64,000 nucleotides of DNA from Acidobacteriota bacterium. GTDB lineage: Bacteria > Acidobacteriota > Terriglobia > Bryobacterales > Bryobacteraceae. The notes under the pieces were generated by a model. That model was not told where the DNA came from. It made no database searches and was given only the letters and a program-made list of their open reading frames with translations. Where the stretch lies: NCBI GenBank assembly GCA_947470805.1, contig CANIVU010000020.1, positions 1 through 64,000 on the forward strand, written 5' to 3'. A program made the translations under genes and the position numbers. Every line of letters begins with the position of its first letter. Position 1 is the stretch's first letter. This document shows positions 27,339 through 35,553 of the stretch, in pieces.

Positions 27339-28007
27339 AACTCCTTCGGGTGCGTGGCGCGGCCACAACACGCAGCCCGCACCCAGCCCGGCGGTACACA
27401 GCCGCCGCGCCGCACCAGTCAAAGGCTAGCAACCCGCAGCCCGAACCCAGTCCGGCGGTATACTCCCGCCGCGCTGTTCCCGAAGGCCCGCACCAGTCGA
27501 AGGGCCGCGACACGCAGTCCGAACCGAGCCCGGTGGTACACACCCGCCGAGCTGTTCCCGGAGGCCCGCACCAGTCGAAGGACCACGACACGCAGTCCGA
27601 ACCGAGCCCGGTGGTACGCACCCGCCGAGCTGTTCCCGGAGGTCCGCACCAGTCGAAGGGCCACGACACGCAGCCCGAACCCAGTCCGGCGGTACACTCC
27701 CGCCGCGCTGTTCCCGAAGGCCCGCGCCAGTCGAAGGGCCACGACACGCAGCCTGAACCCAGCCCGGCGGCCCACAGCCGCCGGGCCGTTCCCGGAGGCC
27801 CGCACCAGTCGAAGGGCCACGCAGCGCCGCCCGAACCCAGCCCGGCGGCCCACACCCGCCGCGCCGTTCCCGAAGGCCCGCACCAGTCGAAGGGCCACGA
27901 CACGCAGCCCGAACCCAGCCCGGTGGCCCACACCCGCCGCGCCGTTCCCGAAGGCCCGCACCAGTCGAAGGCCTACCGTCCGTCGGAGTAAAACTCCTTC
28001 CGGTGCG
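27315..28007. repeat. 78-bp minisatellite bounded by a 40-bp direct repeat
   Basis: Units begin with CACCAGTCGA or a close variant at 27413, 27491, 27569, 27647, 27725, 27803, 27881 and 27959, exactly 78 bases apart, with a partial unit before the first. The block is bordered by 27315-27354 and 27968-28007, which match at 37 of 40 bases. Each unit contains a stretch close to CAGCCCGATCTCGG and GGCGGTACACTCCCGCCG, found once in the sulfatase gene at 28102-28140, so the array seems to have grown from a piece of that gene. Because 78 is a multiple of three and the unit lacks stops, several frames stay open; none is convincing as a gene. Confidence 0.9.
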
Positions 28008-29340
28008 CCGCGGCATAGGCCTGCATCTTCGCCGCTACCGCCGGTTGGGACTCCAGGACATTGGTCGTCTCCAACGGGTCTTTCTCCATGTCGTATAGGC
28101 TCAGCCCGATCTCGGTCTGGCGGTACACTCCCGCCGCGCCGTCGTTGCCCGCTGTGACCAACTGCCGGTACTTATGCGGCAGATGCAGCTTCCATTTCCC
28201 ATCGCCGGAGATGACGCCCTCAAAGACCTCGCCCGTCGAAAAGGCGTAGAATTCGTGAGGATTGGTGGCCCCCTTGATGCCCGAAATCAGGGGCCATACG
28301 TCCTTCCCGTCGATCGGGTTCTGCGGCAGCGAGGCGCCTGCCAGCTTGGCAATGGTGGGCAACAGGTCGATCGTGCAGAAAGTCTTCTTCGAAACCGTGC
28401 CCACCTTGATCTGGCCCGGGTAGCGCATGATGCAGGCGCTCCGGGTGCCTCCGTCGAAGCCGGTCCCTTTGGATTCGCGGAACGGGGTCTTGCCCGCGTG
28501 GTTCCCGTAGGAGGTCCACGGGCCGTTATCGGAGGTCATGATCAACAGCGTGTTGCCGGCCACACCGGCCTTCTCCAGCGCGCCCATGATCTGGCCGACC
28601 GACCAGTCGAGCTCGGTGATCACATCGCCATGCACCCCGTGCCCGGACTTGCCGGCAAACGCCGGACTCCGGAACAGCGGCACGTGCGGCATCGAGTGGG
28701 GCACATACAGAAAAAACGGGCTGTCCTTGTGGCGGCCGATGAAGTCAACGGCGTGCTCGGTATACCACTGGGTCAGATAGGGCTGTTCAGCCTTGGTGAC
28801 CCGTTCAATTTTGACCTTGCCGTTCTCCCAGAACTGCAGCGGTTGCGGGTAGTTTTCGGGGCGTTCGGGATGGAACTCCCACATGTCGTTCGAGTACATC
28901 AGGCCGCAGGATTCGTCGAATCCGCGAGCTGGCGGCCGGGTCTCCGGCTGGTCGCCGATGTGCCATTTGCCGAAGGTAGCGGTCTTGTAGCCGGCCTTTT
29001 GCAGGACCTGGCCAATGGTGGCAAACGAGGGGTCCACGCCGCGAGCGCGCGGCCCATGGGCGCCGAACATTTTGGTGCGGCCCGGGTAGCAGCCCGTGAG
29101 CAGCGCCGACCGCGAAGCCGAGCAAATGGCCTGCGGGACGTAGAAGTTGTGGAACGCGCAGCCCTGTTTGGCGAGCCGTTCGACGTTCGGTGTCGGGTAC
29201 GGCGGCTTGCCAAACGGATGGAAGTCCGCCCACCCCGAGTCATCGAGGAAGATAACGACAACATTAGGCCGCTTGCCAGCGGCGGAAAGGTAGGAAACGC
29301 CCAATGAGGCAGACTTCAAAAACGAGCGGCGATCCAGCAT
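27973..29340 (-). CDS. sulfatase (arylsulfatase type, Cys-type formylglycine site)
   Basis: A 455-residue type I sulfatase. The N-terminus has a Tat-like signal (DRRSFLKSAS). The formylglycine site is CSASRSALLTG near residue 67; metal ligands are seen in VVVIFLDDSGW and TSDNGPW, and KWHIG and PHSMPH are the usual Lys and His contacts. It would cleave sulfate esters in the periplasm after cysteine conversion by a maturase that is not in this window. The C-terminal 15 codons lie inside the right border of the minisatellite. A second sulfatase is divergent at 29739. The frame runs further upstream to 29610 but without a plausible N-terminus. Confidence 0.92.
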   Translation of the reverse strand: MLDRRSFLKSASLGVSYLSAAGKRPNVVVIFLDDSGWADFHPFGKPPYPTPNVERLAKQGCAFHNFYVPQAICSASRSALLTGCYPGRTKMFGAHGPRARGVDPSFATIGQVLQKAGYKTATFGKWHIGDQPETRPPARGFDESCGLMYSNDMWEFHPERPENYPQPLQFWENGKVKIERVTKAEQPYLTQWYTEHAVDFIGRHKDSPFFLYVPHSMPHVPLFRSPAFAGKSGHGVHGDVITELDWSVGQIMGALEKAGVAGNTLLIMTSDNGPWTSYGNHAGKTPFRESKGTGFDGGTRSACIMRYPGQIKVGTVSKKTFCTIDLLPTIAKLAGASLPQNPIDGKDVWPLISGIKGATNPHEFYAFSTGEVFEGVISGDGKWKLHLPHKYRQLVTAGNDGAAGVYRQTEIGLSLYDMEKDPLETTNVLESQPAVAAKMQAYAAAHRKEFYSDGR

Positions 29341-29738
29341 CCGCCGAGTATATCGCGGCTCCCGCCGCGCAACATCCAGCCCCGCCCCCGTACACCCCCG
29401 TGTCCGCCGCAAGCCTCCGCACCACCGCCGGCCCGGGCCGCACGGCCATTGCCACGAATGGCCACAGTGCCGCCGCCGGACCGTGCCATGGCGGTGCCGC
29501 GAGTGATCAGACTCCGTGCGCCGAGCGTACGACGGGTCACATTGCCGTCGGCGTGTATTGCCCCGCTGGTGGAGCGGGCTGCATTCCGGTGGTGCGGGCG
29601 GGACAAGCATCCTGGGTTCCCGCTGCCGCTTTGCTGCCCGTCGGCGGCTCGATGGGGAACCGCGAATCCCTCTCTCTCATATCGGCCATGGGACACAGTG
29701 GCTTTAGGAATTCCTCTCGCCGGGGTATCCTCTTCTCT
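29341..29738. other. 398-bp intergenic region between divergent sulfatases
   Basis: Frames are open on both strands because the region is GC-rich and has few stops, but I see no domain, no good ribosome site and no homology that would make a gene. It must hold the promoters of both sulfatases. ATG codons at 29652 and 29688 are in frame with the plus-strand sulfatase and could extend it. No repeat or terminator stands out. Confidence 0.5.
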
Positions 29739-31238
29739 GTGAGCACGCCCACTCGCCGAGCCGTCCTCGGCACCGCCATCGCCCCCGCCTTCCTGCAAGG
29801 CCAGCCGCGCAGGACCTCGCGGCCCAACGTCCTGTTCATCATGGACGACCAGCACCGTGGCGACTGCGTCCGCGCCGACGGCAACCGAGCCATCCATACG
29901 CCGAACATCGACCGCATCGGCAACGAAGGCGCCCGGTTCTCCCGCGCCTACTCCACCTCGCCCACCTGCACGCCCGCGCGTAGCGCGTTGCTCACCGGGC
30001 TCGGGCCCTGGAATCACGGCATGCTTCACATGGTGGAGATGGGCCAGAAATACGCCTTCACCAAACCCCAGGCCATGCGTGACGCCGGCTACTACACCAC
30101 CGGCATCGGCAAGATGCACTACAACCCCCAGCGGGCCCTGCATGGCTTCCACCAGACCATCCTTGATGAGAGCAGCCGCGCCCAGACGCCCGGGTTCCGC
30201 AGCGACTACCGCTCCTGGTTCTACTCCCAGGCGCCGCACCTGAATCCGGACGCCACCGGCGTGGGCTTCAATGACTATCCGGCCAAGGCCTACGTACTGC
30301 CGGAGAACCTGCATCCCACTCACTGGACGGCCCAGACGGCGGTGAACTTCCTGAACGGCTACAACCGGCCAGAGCCGTTCTTCCTAAAGGTCAGCTTCGC
30401 ACGGCCGCACAGCCCCTACGACCCGCCGCAGCGGTTCATGGACCAGTACAAAGACGCCGACCTGCCGAAGGCCCATGTGGGCAAGTGGGCCGCCAGGAAC
30501 GAGAAGCGGAACTCGGACAAGGACGACATCTGGCGCGGCGATCTGGGCGAGGCGCAGGTGCGCTCCTCGCGCCAGGGCTACTACGGCTCCATCTCCTTCG
30601 TCGACGAACAGGTGGGCCGGATTCTGGAGGCCCTGGAGAGGCGCGGATGGCTGGAGGAGACTCTCATCATCTTCACTTCCGACCACGGCGACATGACCGG
30701 CGACCACCACTTGTGGCGCAAGTCCTACGCCTACGAAGCCTCGGCGCGGATCCCAATGGCCATGCGCTGGCCGAAGGGCATGGTCAGCACCGCGCGCGGC
30801 CAGGTGATCGACCGGCCGGTGGAACTACGGGACATCTTCCCCACCTGTCTGGACGCGGCCGGCGTGAAGCACGAGCGCAAGCTGGACGGCGCGAGCCTGC
30901 TGAACCTGGCGCGGAATCCGAAGGGCGAATGGCGGGACGCGATCGACCTGGAACACGGCGTTTGCTATGCCCCGGAGAACAACTGGAACGGCTTCACCGA
31001 CGGCAAGTCCAAGTACATCTACCACGCCCTGCACGGCGAGGAGCAACTATTCGACCTACAGAAAGACCCCGGCGAGATCAACGATCTCTCCGGGGTCTCT
31101 GCCTCCGAACCTTTGTTGCGACAGTGGCGCCAGCGGCTGGTGGACCACCTGGAAGTGCGTGGGGAGAAGTGGGTGAAGGGCGGCCGGCTGCAGACGCGGC
31201 AGGCCATTCCGAAGTCACCCAACTACCCGGCAGTCTAG
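29739..31238 (+). CDS. sulfatase (Cys-type)
   Basis: A 499-residue type I sulfatase with a GTG start chosen because a Tat-like signal follows directly (TPTRRAVLGTAIAPAFLQG); in-frame ATGs at 29652 and 29688 are alternatives. The formylglycine motif is CTPARSALLTG near residue 75, with metal ligands in VLFIMDDQHRGD and TSDHGDMTGDH, and Lys/His contacts in GIGKMHY and FARPHSPY. Substrates of such enzymes are sulfated polysaccharides or aryl sulfates. The TAG stop shares its CTAG with the stop of the convergent TonB receptor. Confidence 0.92.
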   Translation: MSTPTRRAVLGTAIAPAFLQGQPRRTSRPNVLFIMDDQHRGDCVRADGNRAIHTPNIDRIGNEGARFSRAYSTSPTCTPARSALLTGLGPWNHGMLHMVEMGQKYAFTKPQAMRDAGYYTTGIGKMHYNPQRALHGFHQTILDESSRAQTPGFRSDYRSWFYSQAPHLNPDATGVGFNDYPAKAYVLPENLHPTHWTAQTAVNFLNGYNRPEPFFLKVSFARPHSPYDPPQRFMDQYKDADLPKAHVGKWAARNEKRNSDKDDIWRGDLGEAQVRSSRQGYYGSISFVDEQVGRILEALERRGWLEETLIIFTSDHGDMTGDHHLWRKSYAYEASARIPMAMRWPKGMVSTARGQVIDRPVELRDIFPTCLDAAGVKHERKLDGASLLNLARNPKGEWRDAIDLEHGVCYAPENNWNGFTDGKSKYIYHALHGEEQLFDLQKDPGEINDLSGVSASEPLLRQWRQRLVDHLEVRGEKWVKGGRLQTRQAIPKSPNYPAV

Positions 31239-34207
31239 AACAGGAAGCGCAGCCCTAACTGCATCTGGCGCGGGCCGCCGAAGCGGTCCGTACCGGGCGC
31301 GAAGGTGGGGATCAGCGCGGTGTTGTTCGCGAAGGGGATGCCCGTCAACGGATTGACCGTGGCGCGGGGGAGGCCGAAGGTGGTCTCGCCGTCGCCGTTG
31401 AAGGTCTTGTTGGTAGAGCGGGTGAGGTTGAAGGCTTCCATGGAGAAGTCCAGGCGCATGCGGTCGCCCACCTTGAAGGACTTGAGCAGGCGCATGTCCC
31501 AATCGAAGAAGCCGGGCTGGCGGTAGTCGGCGCGGCCGGCGATCTTGCCGTTGACGATGGGCCGGTCGTTGACCGTGTTGCCATCGTTCTGGGTGTCTGC
31601 CCCGATGACGGGTTTCACAGGGATACCTGTGCGGGCGAAGAGGAGCGTGCTGACGGTGAAGCCCCGGCCGATGTCGTACAGGACGTTCAGGTTGCCGTTG
31701 TGGCGGATGTCGTTCTTAGCGTAGCTTGCGTCCATGGTGAGGTTGTACGGGTTCAGGCCGCCCTGGCGGTTGAAGTCGCGCTCGTTGGAGTCGTCGTCGT
31801 GGCTGAGGGCGTAGGTGTAGTTGAGGCCCATCTGGAGCCGTTTGCGCATGCGGCGCTGGAGGCTCAGGGAGAAGCCGTCGTAGCGGGAGTGGGCCACGGA
31901 TTTGTTGATGTTGATCTGGCCGAGGCCGGGATCGGGCCGGGCGATTCGTGCGGCGAGGCCGCCGAAGATGGGGGCGCCGGTGGTGGCGTTGGCGCCGGTG
32001 GCGGCGACGAGGTTACCGGCGGCATCGGTGGTGGGGAAGACTGGGTTGCCGTTAGGCAGCACGGTGGGCGCGAAGAGGTTCATGTCCAGGCGGCGCTGCA
32101 GGCTCCAGGTGGAGTTGCGGGTGTAGCCGATGGTGACCTTGGTGGTCCGGTCGAGCTCCTGTTCGAGGGCGATGGCGACCTGGCCGGAGCGGGGATTGCG
32201 GAAGGCCGGGTCGAAGGAGTAAATGCTGTTGATGGGGGTCTTGATGCCGGCCGGGAGAGTACGGAACGGCTGGGGGACCTTCAGGTACGTGAGCAGGGTG
32301 GGGTCGGTGTTCGTATCGAGGACCAGGGTGTTGAGGCCGTTGTCGGTGAAGACACGCTGCATGAGGTAGGCGGGGGTGCGGGCGTCGAAGAGGCCGGCGG
32401 AGGCGCGGATGACGGTCTTGCCGTTGCCGGCGACGTTGTAGGCGAAGCCCAGGCGGGGCTGCCACATTTTGAGGTCGTTCGGGATCTGGCCGGTGAGGAC
32501 GGGGTATTTCGGATTGGGGCTGGTGGGCTGGGGGTTCACCTGTCCATCCCAGCGGAGGCCGGCGGTGAGGACGAGGTTCTTGGAGACGCGCCAGGAGTCG
32601 GTGACGAAGAGGGCGAAGTCCTTCTGCATGGCGTCGTAAAAGCCCTGGGTGCCGTTGGCGGCGATGGACTGCTGGTAGCGGGCGATCTTCGCGTTATTGC
32701 CGGCGACGGCGGCCAGGTAGTCGGCCAGCGTGGAGAACGTATAGGCGCCGCCGTAGTTGGTTTCGCGCTGCTGCTGCTGGGGGTTGAAGTTGAGGTCGAC
32801 GCCGAATTTGATGCTATGGTTGCCGCGGTTCCAGGTGACGTTGTCGAGGATCTGGTATCGGGTGGCGTTGTAGATGTAGGTGCCGTTGCTGGAGCCGCCG
32901 AGGGTGCCGAAATCGTTGACGGTGACCTGGGCCAGATCGCTGTTCGGTTTCTGGGTTCGATTGTCGTAGGCCCACTGGGCGCGGAGTTCGTGGAGCATGT
33001 TGGGGCTGACGACGGTGGTGACGGCGGTCTTGAGGCCCTGGCTGGCGCGGTCGAGGATGGTGTTGTTGGTGGAGGCCTGGTTCGTTTGGCCGCTCTGGCC
33101 GCCGAAATTGAGACCGTTCTGCGAGGCGAAAGTGTACTGGAGATTTACCGTCGTGTTTTGGGAGAGGCTGTAGTCGAGGCGACCGAAGGAGACGAGCGGA
33201 TTATTCTTCTGGTTGAAAGTTCCCTGCTGGCTGAGGATGTCCTGGGGGATGACGACGTTGCCGGTGGGGGTGTTGAATTTGACGGTGTAGGGAATGGTGA
33301 CGAGGTTCTTTTCGACGGCGCCGAAGAAGAAGAGTTTCTCCTTCTTTATGGGTCCACCGAAGGAGCCGCCGAGCTGGTTTTGGGCGTTGGCCGAGGAGTC
33401 ATTGCCGAAGGCGTCGGGAGAGGTGAGTCGGCCGTTGCGATTGGCGTAGAAGGCTTCGCCGTGGAGGTCATTGGAGCCGGATTTGGTGACGACGTTGACG
33501 TAGCCGGCATTGGTGCGGCCGACTTCGGCGGAGGCGCCATCGCGGACGACCTGGAACTCGCGGACGGCGAGTTGGGGGAAGAAGTAGGCGGATTCGTTGG
33601 GGCCGCCGCCGCGCTGGCCGCCCTGGAGGGAGTCGTTGAAATCGACGCCATCGACGGAGATGTTGGAGTTGATGGAACGCTGGCCGTTGACGACGATGCC
33701 GTAGCGGTTGCCTTCCTGCATGACGTTGGGGGTGAGCTGGATGAACTCGACGAAGTTGCGGCCGCGGATGGGGAGATCTTGAATCTGACGCTGGCCGACG
33801 GTGGTGGAGTTATTGATGTCGGAGCGGTTGACGATTTCGGCGGTGGCTTCGACGTTAACTTGCGTGGAGACGGATTCGATGGGGAGGGTGAGGGTGACGG
33901 ACTTGGTTTCGCCGACGAGGAGTTCGATGGCGGCGGCGCGGGCCTGGCCGAAGCCGGGGGCTGCGGCTTCCAGGGAGTAGACACCGACGGGGAGGGCGCC
34001 GACGCGGAAGTCGCCATCGATATTGGACTGGGCCTTGCGGCGGAGGCCGGTTTGAACGGAGGTTACGGTGATTTGGGCGGATTCGATAGCCTTGCCGGAG
34101 GGATCGAAGACGCGTCCTTCGAGGGCGGACTTGCCCGTTTCAGATTGGCTAAAAGCGAGAGAGCCGGCCAGGAGGCCGATGGAAAAGACCCAGCGTATAG
34201 CGTGCAT
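31235..34207 (-). CDS. Oar-like TonB-dependent receptor with carboxypeptidase-regulatory domain
   Basis: A 990-residue outer-membrane protein. Signal peptide (WVFSIGLLAGSLAFSQ); carboxypeptidase-regulatory-like domain at about 28-115 (LEGRVFDPSGKAIESAQITV); plug domain with DLPIRGRNFVEFIQLTPNV and GIVVNGQRSINSNISVDGVDFND; then a long beta-barrel ending in the aromatic LGLRFLF. Acidobacteria carry many such proteins, thought to take up carbohydrates or peptides; the substrate is unknown. Together with the adjacent sulfatases it could serve sulfated glycan use, an inference from position only. The stop overlaps the sulfatase stop. Confidence 0.93.
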   Translation of the reverse strand: MHAIRWVFSIGLLAGSLAFSQSETGKSALEGRVFDPSGKAIESAQITVTSVQTGLRRKAQSNIDGDFRVGALPVGVYSLEAAAPGFGQARAAAIELLVGETKSVTLTLPIESVSTQVNVEATAEIVNRSDINNSTTVGQRQIQDLPIRGRNFVEFIQLTPNVMQEGNRYGIVVNGQRSINSNISVDGVDFNDSLQGGQRGGGPNESAYFFPQLAVREFQVVRDGASAEVGRTNAGYVNVVTKSGSNDLHGEAFYANRNGRLTSPDAFGNDSSANAQNQLGGSFGGPIKKEKLFFFGAVEKNLVTIPYTVKFNTPTGNVVIPQDILSQQGTFNQKNNPLVSFGRLDYSLSQNTTVNLQYTFASQNGLNFGGQSGQTNQASTNNTILDRASQGLKTAVTTVVSPNMLHELRAQWAYDNRTQKPNSDLAQVTVNDFGTLGGSSNGTYIYNATRYQILDNVTWNRGNHSIKFGVDLNFNPQQQQRETNYGGAYTFSTLADYLAAVAGNNAKIARYQQSIAANGTQGFYDAMQKDFALFVTDSWRVSKNLVLTAGLRWDGQVNPQPTSPNPKYPVLTGQIPNDLKMWQPRLGFAYNVAGNGKTVIRASAGLFDARTPAYLMQRVFTDNGLNTLVLDTNTDPTLLTYLKVPQPFRTLPAGIKTPINSIYSFDPAFRNPRSGQVAIALEQELDRTTKVTIGYTRNSTWSLQRRLDMNLFAPTVLPNGNPVFPTTDAAGNLVAATGANATTGAPIFGGLAARIARPDPGLGQININKSVAHSRYDGFSLSLQRRMRKRLQMGLNYTYALSHDDDSNERDFNRQGGLNPYNLTMDASYAKNDIRHNGNLNVLYDIGRGFTVSTLLFARTGIPVKPVIGADTQNDGNTVNDRPIVNGKIAGRADYRQPGFFDWDMRLLKSFKVGDRMRLDFSMEAFNLTRSTNKTFNGDGETTFGLPRATVNPLTGIPFANNTALIPTFAPGTDRFGGPRQMQLGLRFLF

Positions 34208-34362
34208 GACCTGAGCGTAGCGAGCGCGGGTTTCGACGCCGCTGCAGTTCGGTTTCAGAATGATGTCAGATCAAAAAAAAGACGGGCGAACGGAGTCGAG
34301 TCTCGGTAAAGACCCGGAACCGCTCGCACCGTTTGGTTAGGCGAACGTCGTGTGGCCTGGGG

Positions 34363-34650
34363 CTACTTTTCGGTTGTGTAGCCGGGGGGCAGGGAAACGC
34401 CCTGGCCGAAGAAAAACTGTTCCATTTGGGCAAAGAGGAATTCCTGGGCCTCTTTGGTGCCGAGGTTGAGCCGGTACTCGTTCATGAGCATTTTCATGTG
34501 CTCAACCCACATCTTCCAGGCGTCTTTGGACACGGTGTCGAAGATGCGCTGGCCCATGGGGTGGGCTTCGAAGGGGTTCTCATCGAGGCCGGGAAGTTCC
34601 TTTTGGAGCTTGGCGCAGAAGACCATGCGGACGGAGGTAGGATCAGGCAT
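34363..34650 (-). CDS. yggX: YggX-like Fe(II) trafficking / oxidative damage protection protein
   Basis: A 95-residue protein close to the usual length of about 90. Family marks are VFCAKLQKELPGLDENPF, GQRIFDTVSKDAWKMW, the MLMNEYRLNL helix and the C-terminal FFFGQG. E. coli YggX protects iron-sulfur clusters and limits labile-iron damage. It lies 21 bases after the MscS gene on the same strand, probably in one transcript. Confidence 0.92.
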   Translation of the reverse strand: MPDPTSVRMVFCAKLQKELPGLDENPFEAHPMGQRIFDTVSKDAWKMWVEHMKMLMNEYRLNLGTKEAQEFLFAQMEQFFFGQGVSLPPGYTTEK

Positions 34651-34671
34651 AACAGAAACCTCTAGGATACC

Positions 34672-35526
34672 CTACTCCTCTTCCGATTCGCCTGCGTCTT
34701 CGCCGGCTTCGAAGTCTTCCTCTTCGAGTTCGGCGGCGCCGCCGGTGGGGGAGAGGGAGTCCAGATGGGGCAGGAGCGCGGTGGTTGCGGCGAAGAGGGT
34801 GGGCCAGTAGTTATCGGGGTGGGTGTAGGGGCGAATGGCGAGTTTGAGATGGGTGGCGTTGAAAGAGAGGAGTTCGACTTCGGGGGCGGGCGATTCGAGG
34901 ACGCCGGGGGTGGCGGCGAGGGCTTCTTTGCAGGCGAGGAGGAGGGAGGGGAGGTCGGCGTGGCGGTGGGCGGAGCCGATGAGTTCGATGCGGCGGGTGG
35001 GGTTCGAGTGATAGTTGCGGAGGATGGAGCCGAGGACCTTGGAGTTGCCGATGAAGGTGCGGACGTTGTCCTGGGTGAGGAGGGTGGTGGTGAAGAGGCC
35101 GACTTCGGTGATGATGCCGGTGATGCCGGCGGTGGTGACGTGATCGCCGACTTTGAAGGGGCGGAGGACGACGAGGAAGGCGCCGGCGGCGAAGTTGGAA
35201 AGGAGGCCGGACCAGGCGGCGCCGATGGCGAGGCCGGCGCCGGCGATGAAGGCGGCGAAGGAGGCGGTTTCAATGCCGAGGACGCCCATGAGGACGACGG
35301 CGAGGGCGATGTTGAGGGCGACGGCGAGGGTGTTGCGGGCGTAGCCGACGATGGTGTGATCGACTTTCTGTTTTTCGAGGCGGGCGACGAGGAGGCCGAG
35401 GCCGAATTTGATGAAGGCGCGCCCGATGAACCAGACGGCGATGGCGCCGATTAATTTGAGTCCGTACTCGGAGAGGCGGAGGGCGATGTTATCGAGCAGG
35501 GACTTGGCTAAGGGCAGTGCGTCCAT
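34672..35526 (-). CDS. small-conductance mechanosensitive channel (MscS family)
   Basis: A 284-residue channel. Helices TM1-TM2 (about 18-45 and 65-88) lead to the pore-lining TM3 with FIAGAGLAIGAAWSGLLSNFAAGAFLVVLRPFKVGDHV, the MscS signature rich in Ala/Gly, then the beta domain with VGLFTTTLLTQDN. The C-terminal tail is very acidic (EEEDFEAGEDAGESEEE), unlike E. coli MscS. It opens under membrane tension to release solutes during osmotic downshock. It sits 27 bases after the SBBP gene and 21 bases before yggX. Confidence 0.92.
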   Translation of the reverse strand: MDALPLAKSLLDNIALRLSEYGLKLIGAIAVWFIGRAFIKFGLGLLVARLEKQKVDHTIVGYARNTLAVALNIALAVVLMGVLGIETASFAAFIAGAGLAIGAAWSGLLSNFAAGAFLVVLRPFKVGDHVTTAGITGIITEVGLFTTTLLTQDNVRTFIGNSKVLGSILRNYHSNPTRRIELIGSAHRHADLPSLLLACKEALAATPGVLESPAPEVELLSFNATHLKLAIRPYTHPDNYWPTLFAATTALLPHLDSLSPTGGAAELEEEDFEAGEDAGESEEE

Positions 35527-35553
35527 TTGGGGGAGTGTAGCGCAGTTGGAGAA

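Noticed and set aside
27413..27968. Regular repeat array as a CRISPR candidate
   Set aside because: Units are contiguous 78-bp copies without unique spacers, and no cas genes are present.
27307..28157. Several overlapping open frames through the 78-bp array on both strands
   Set aside because: The unit length is a multiple of three and lacks stops, so frames open automatically; no start with a ribosome site and no natural N-terminus.
31700..34309. 869-codon plus-strand frame opposite the TonB receptor
   Set aside because: It is antisense to a clear receptor gene and its product is a Gly/Val/Asp/Glu-rich string without domains; GC-rich shadow.
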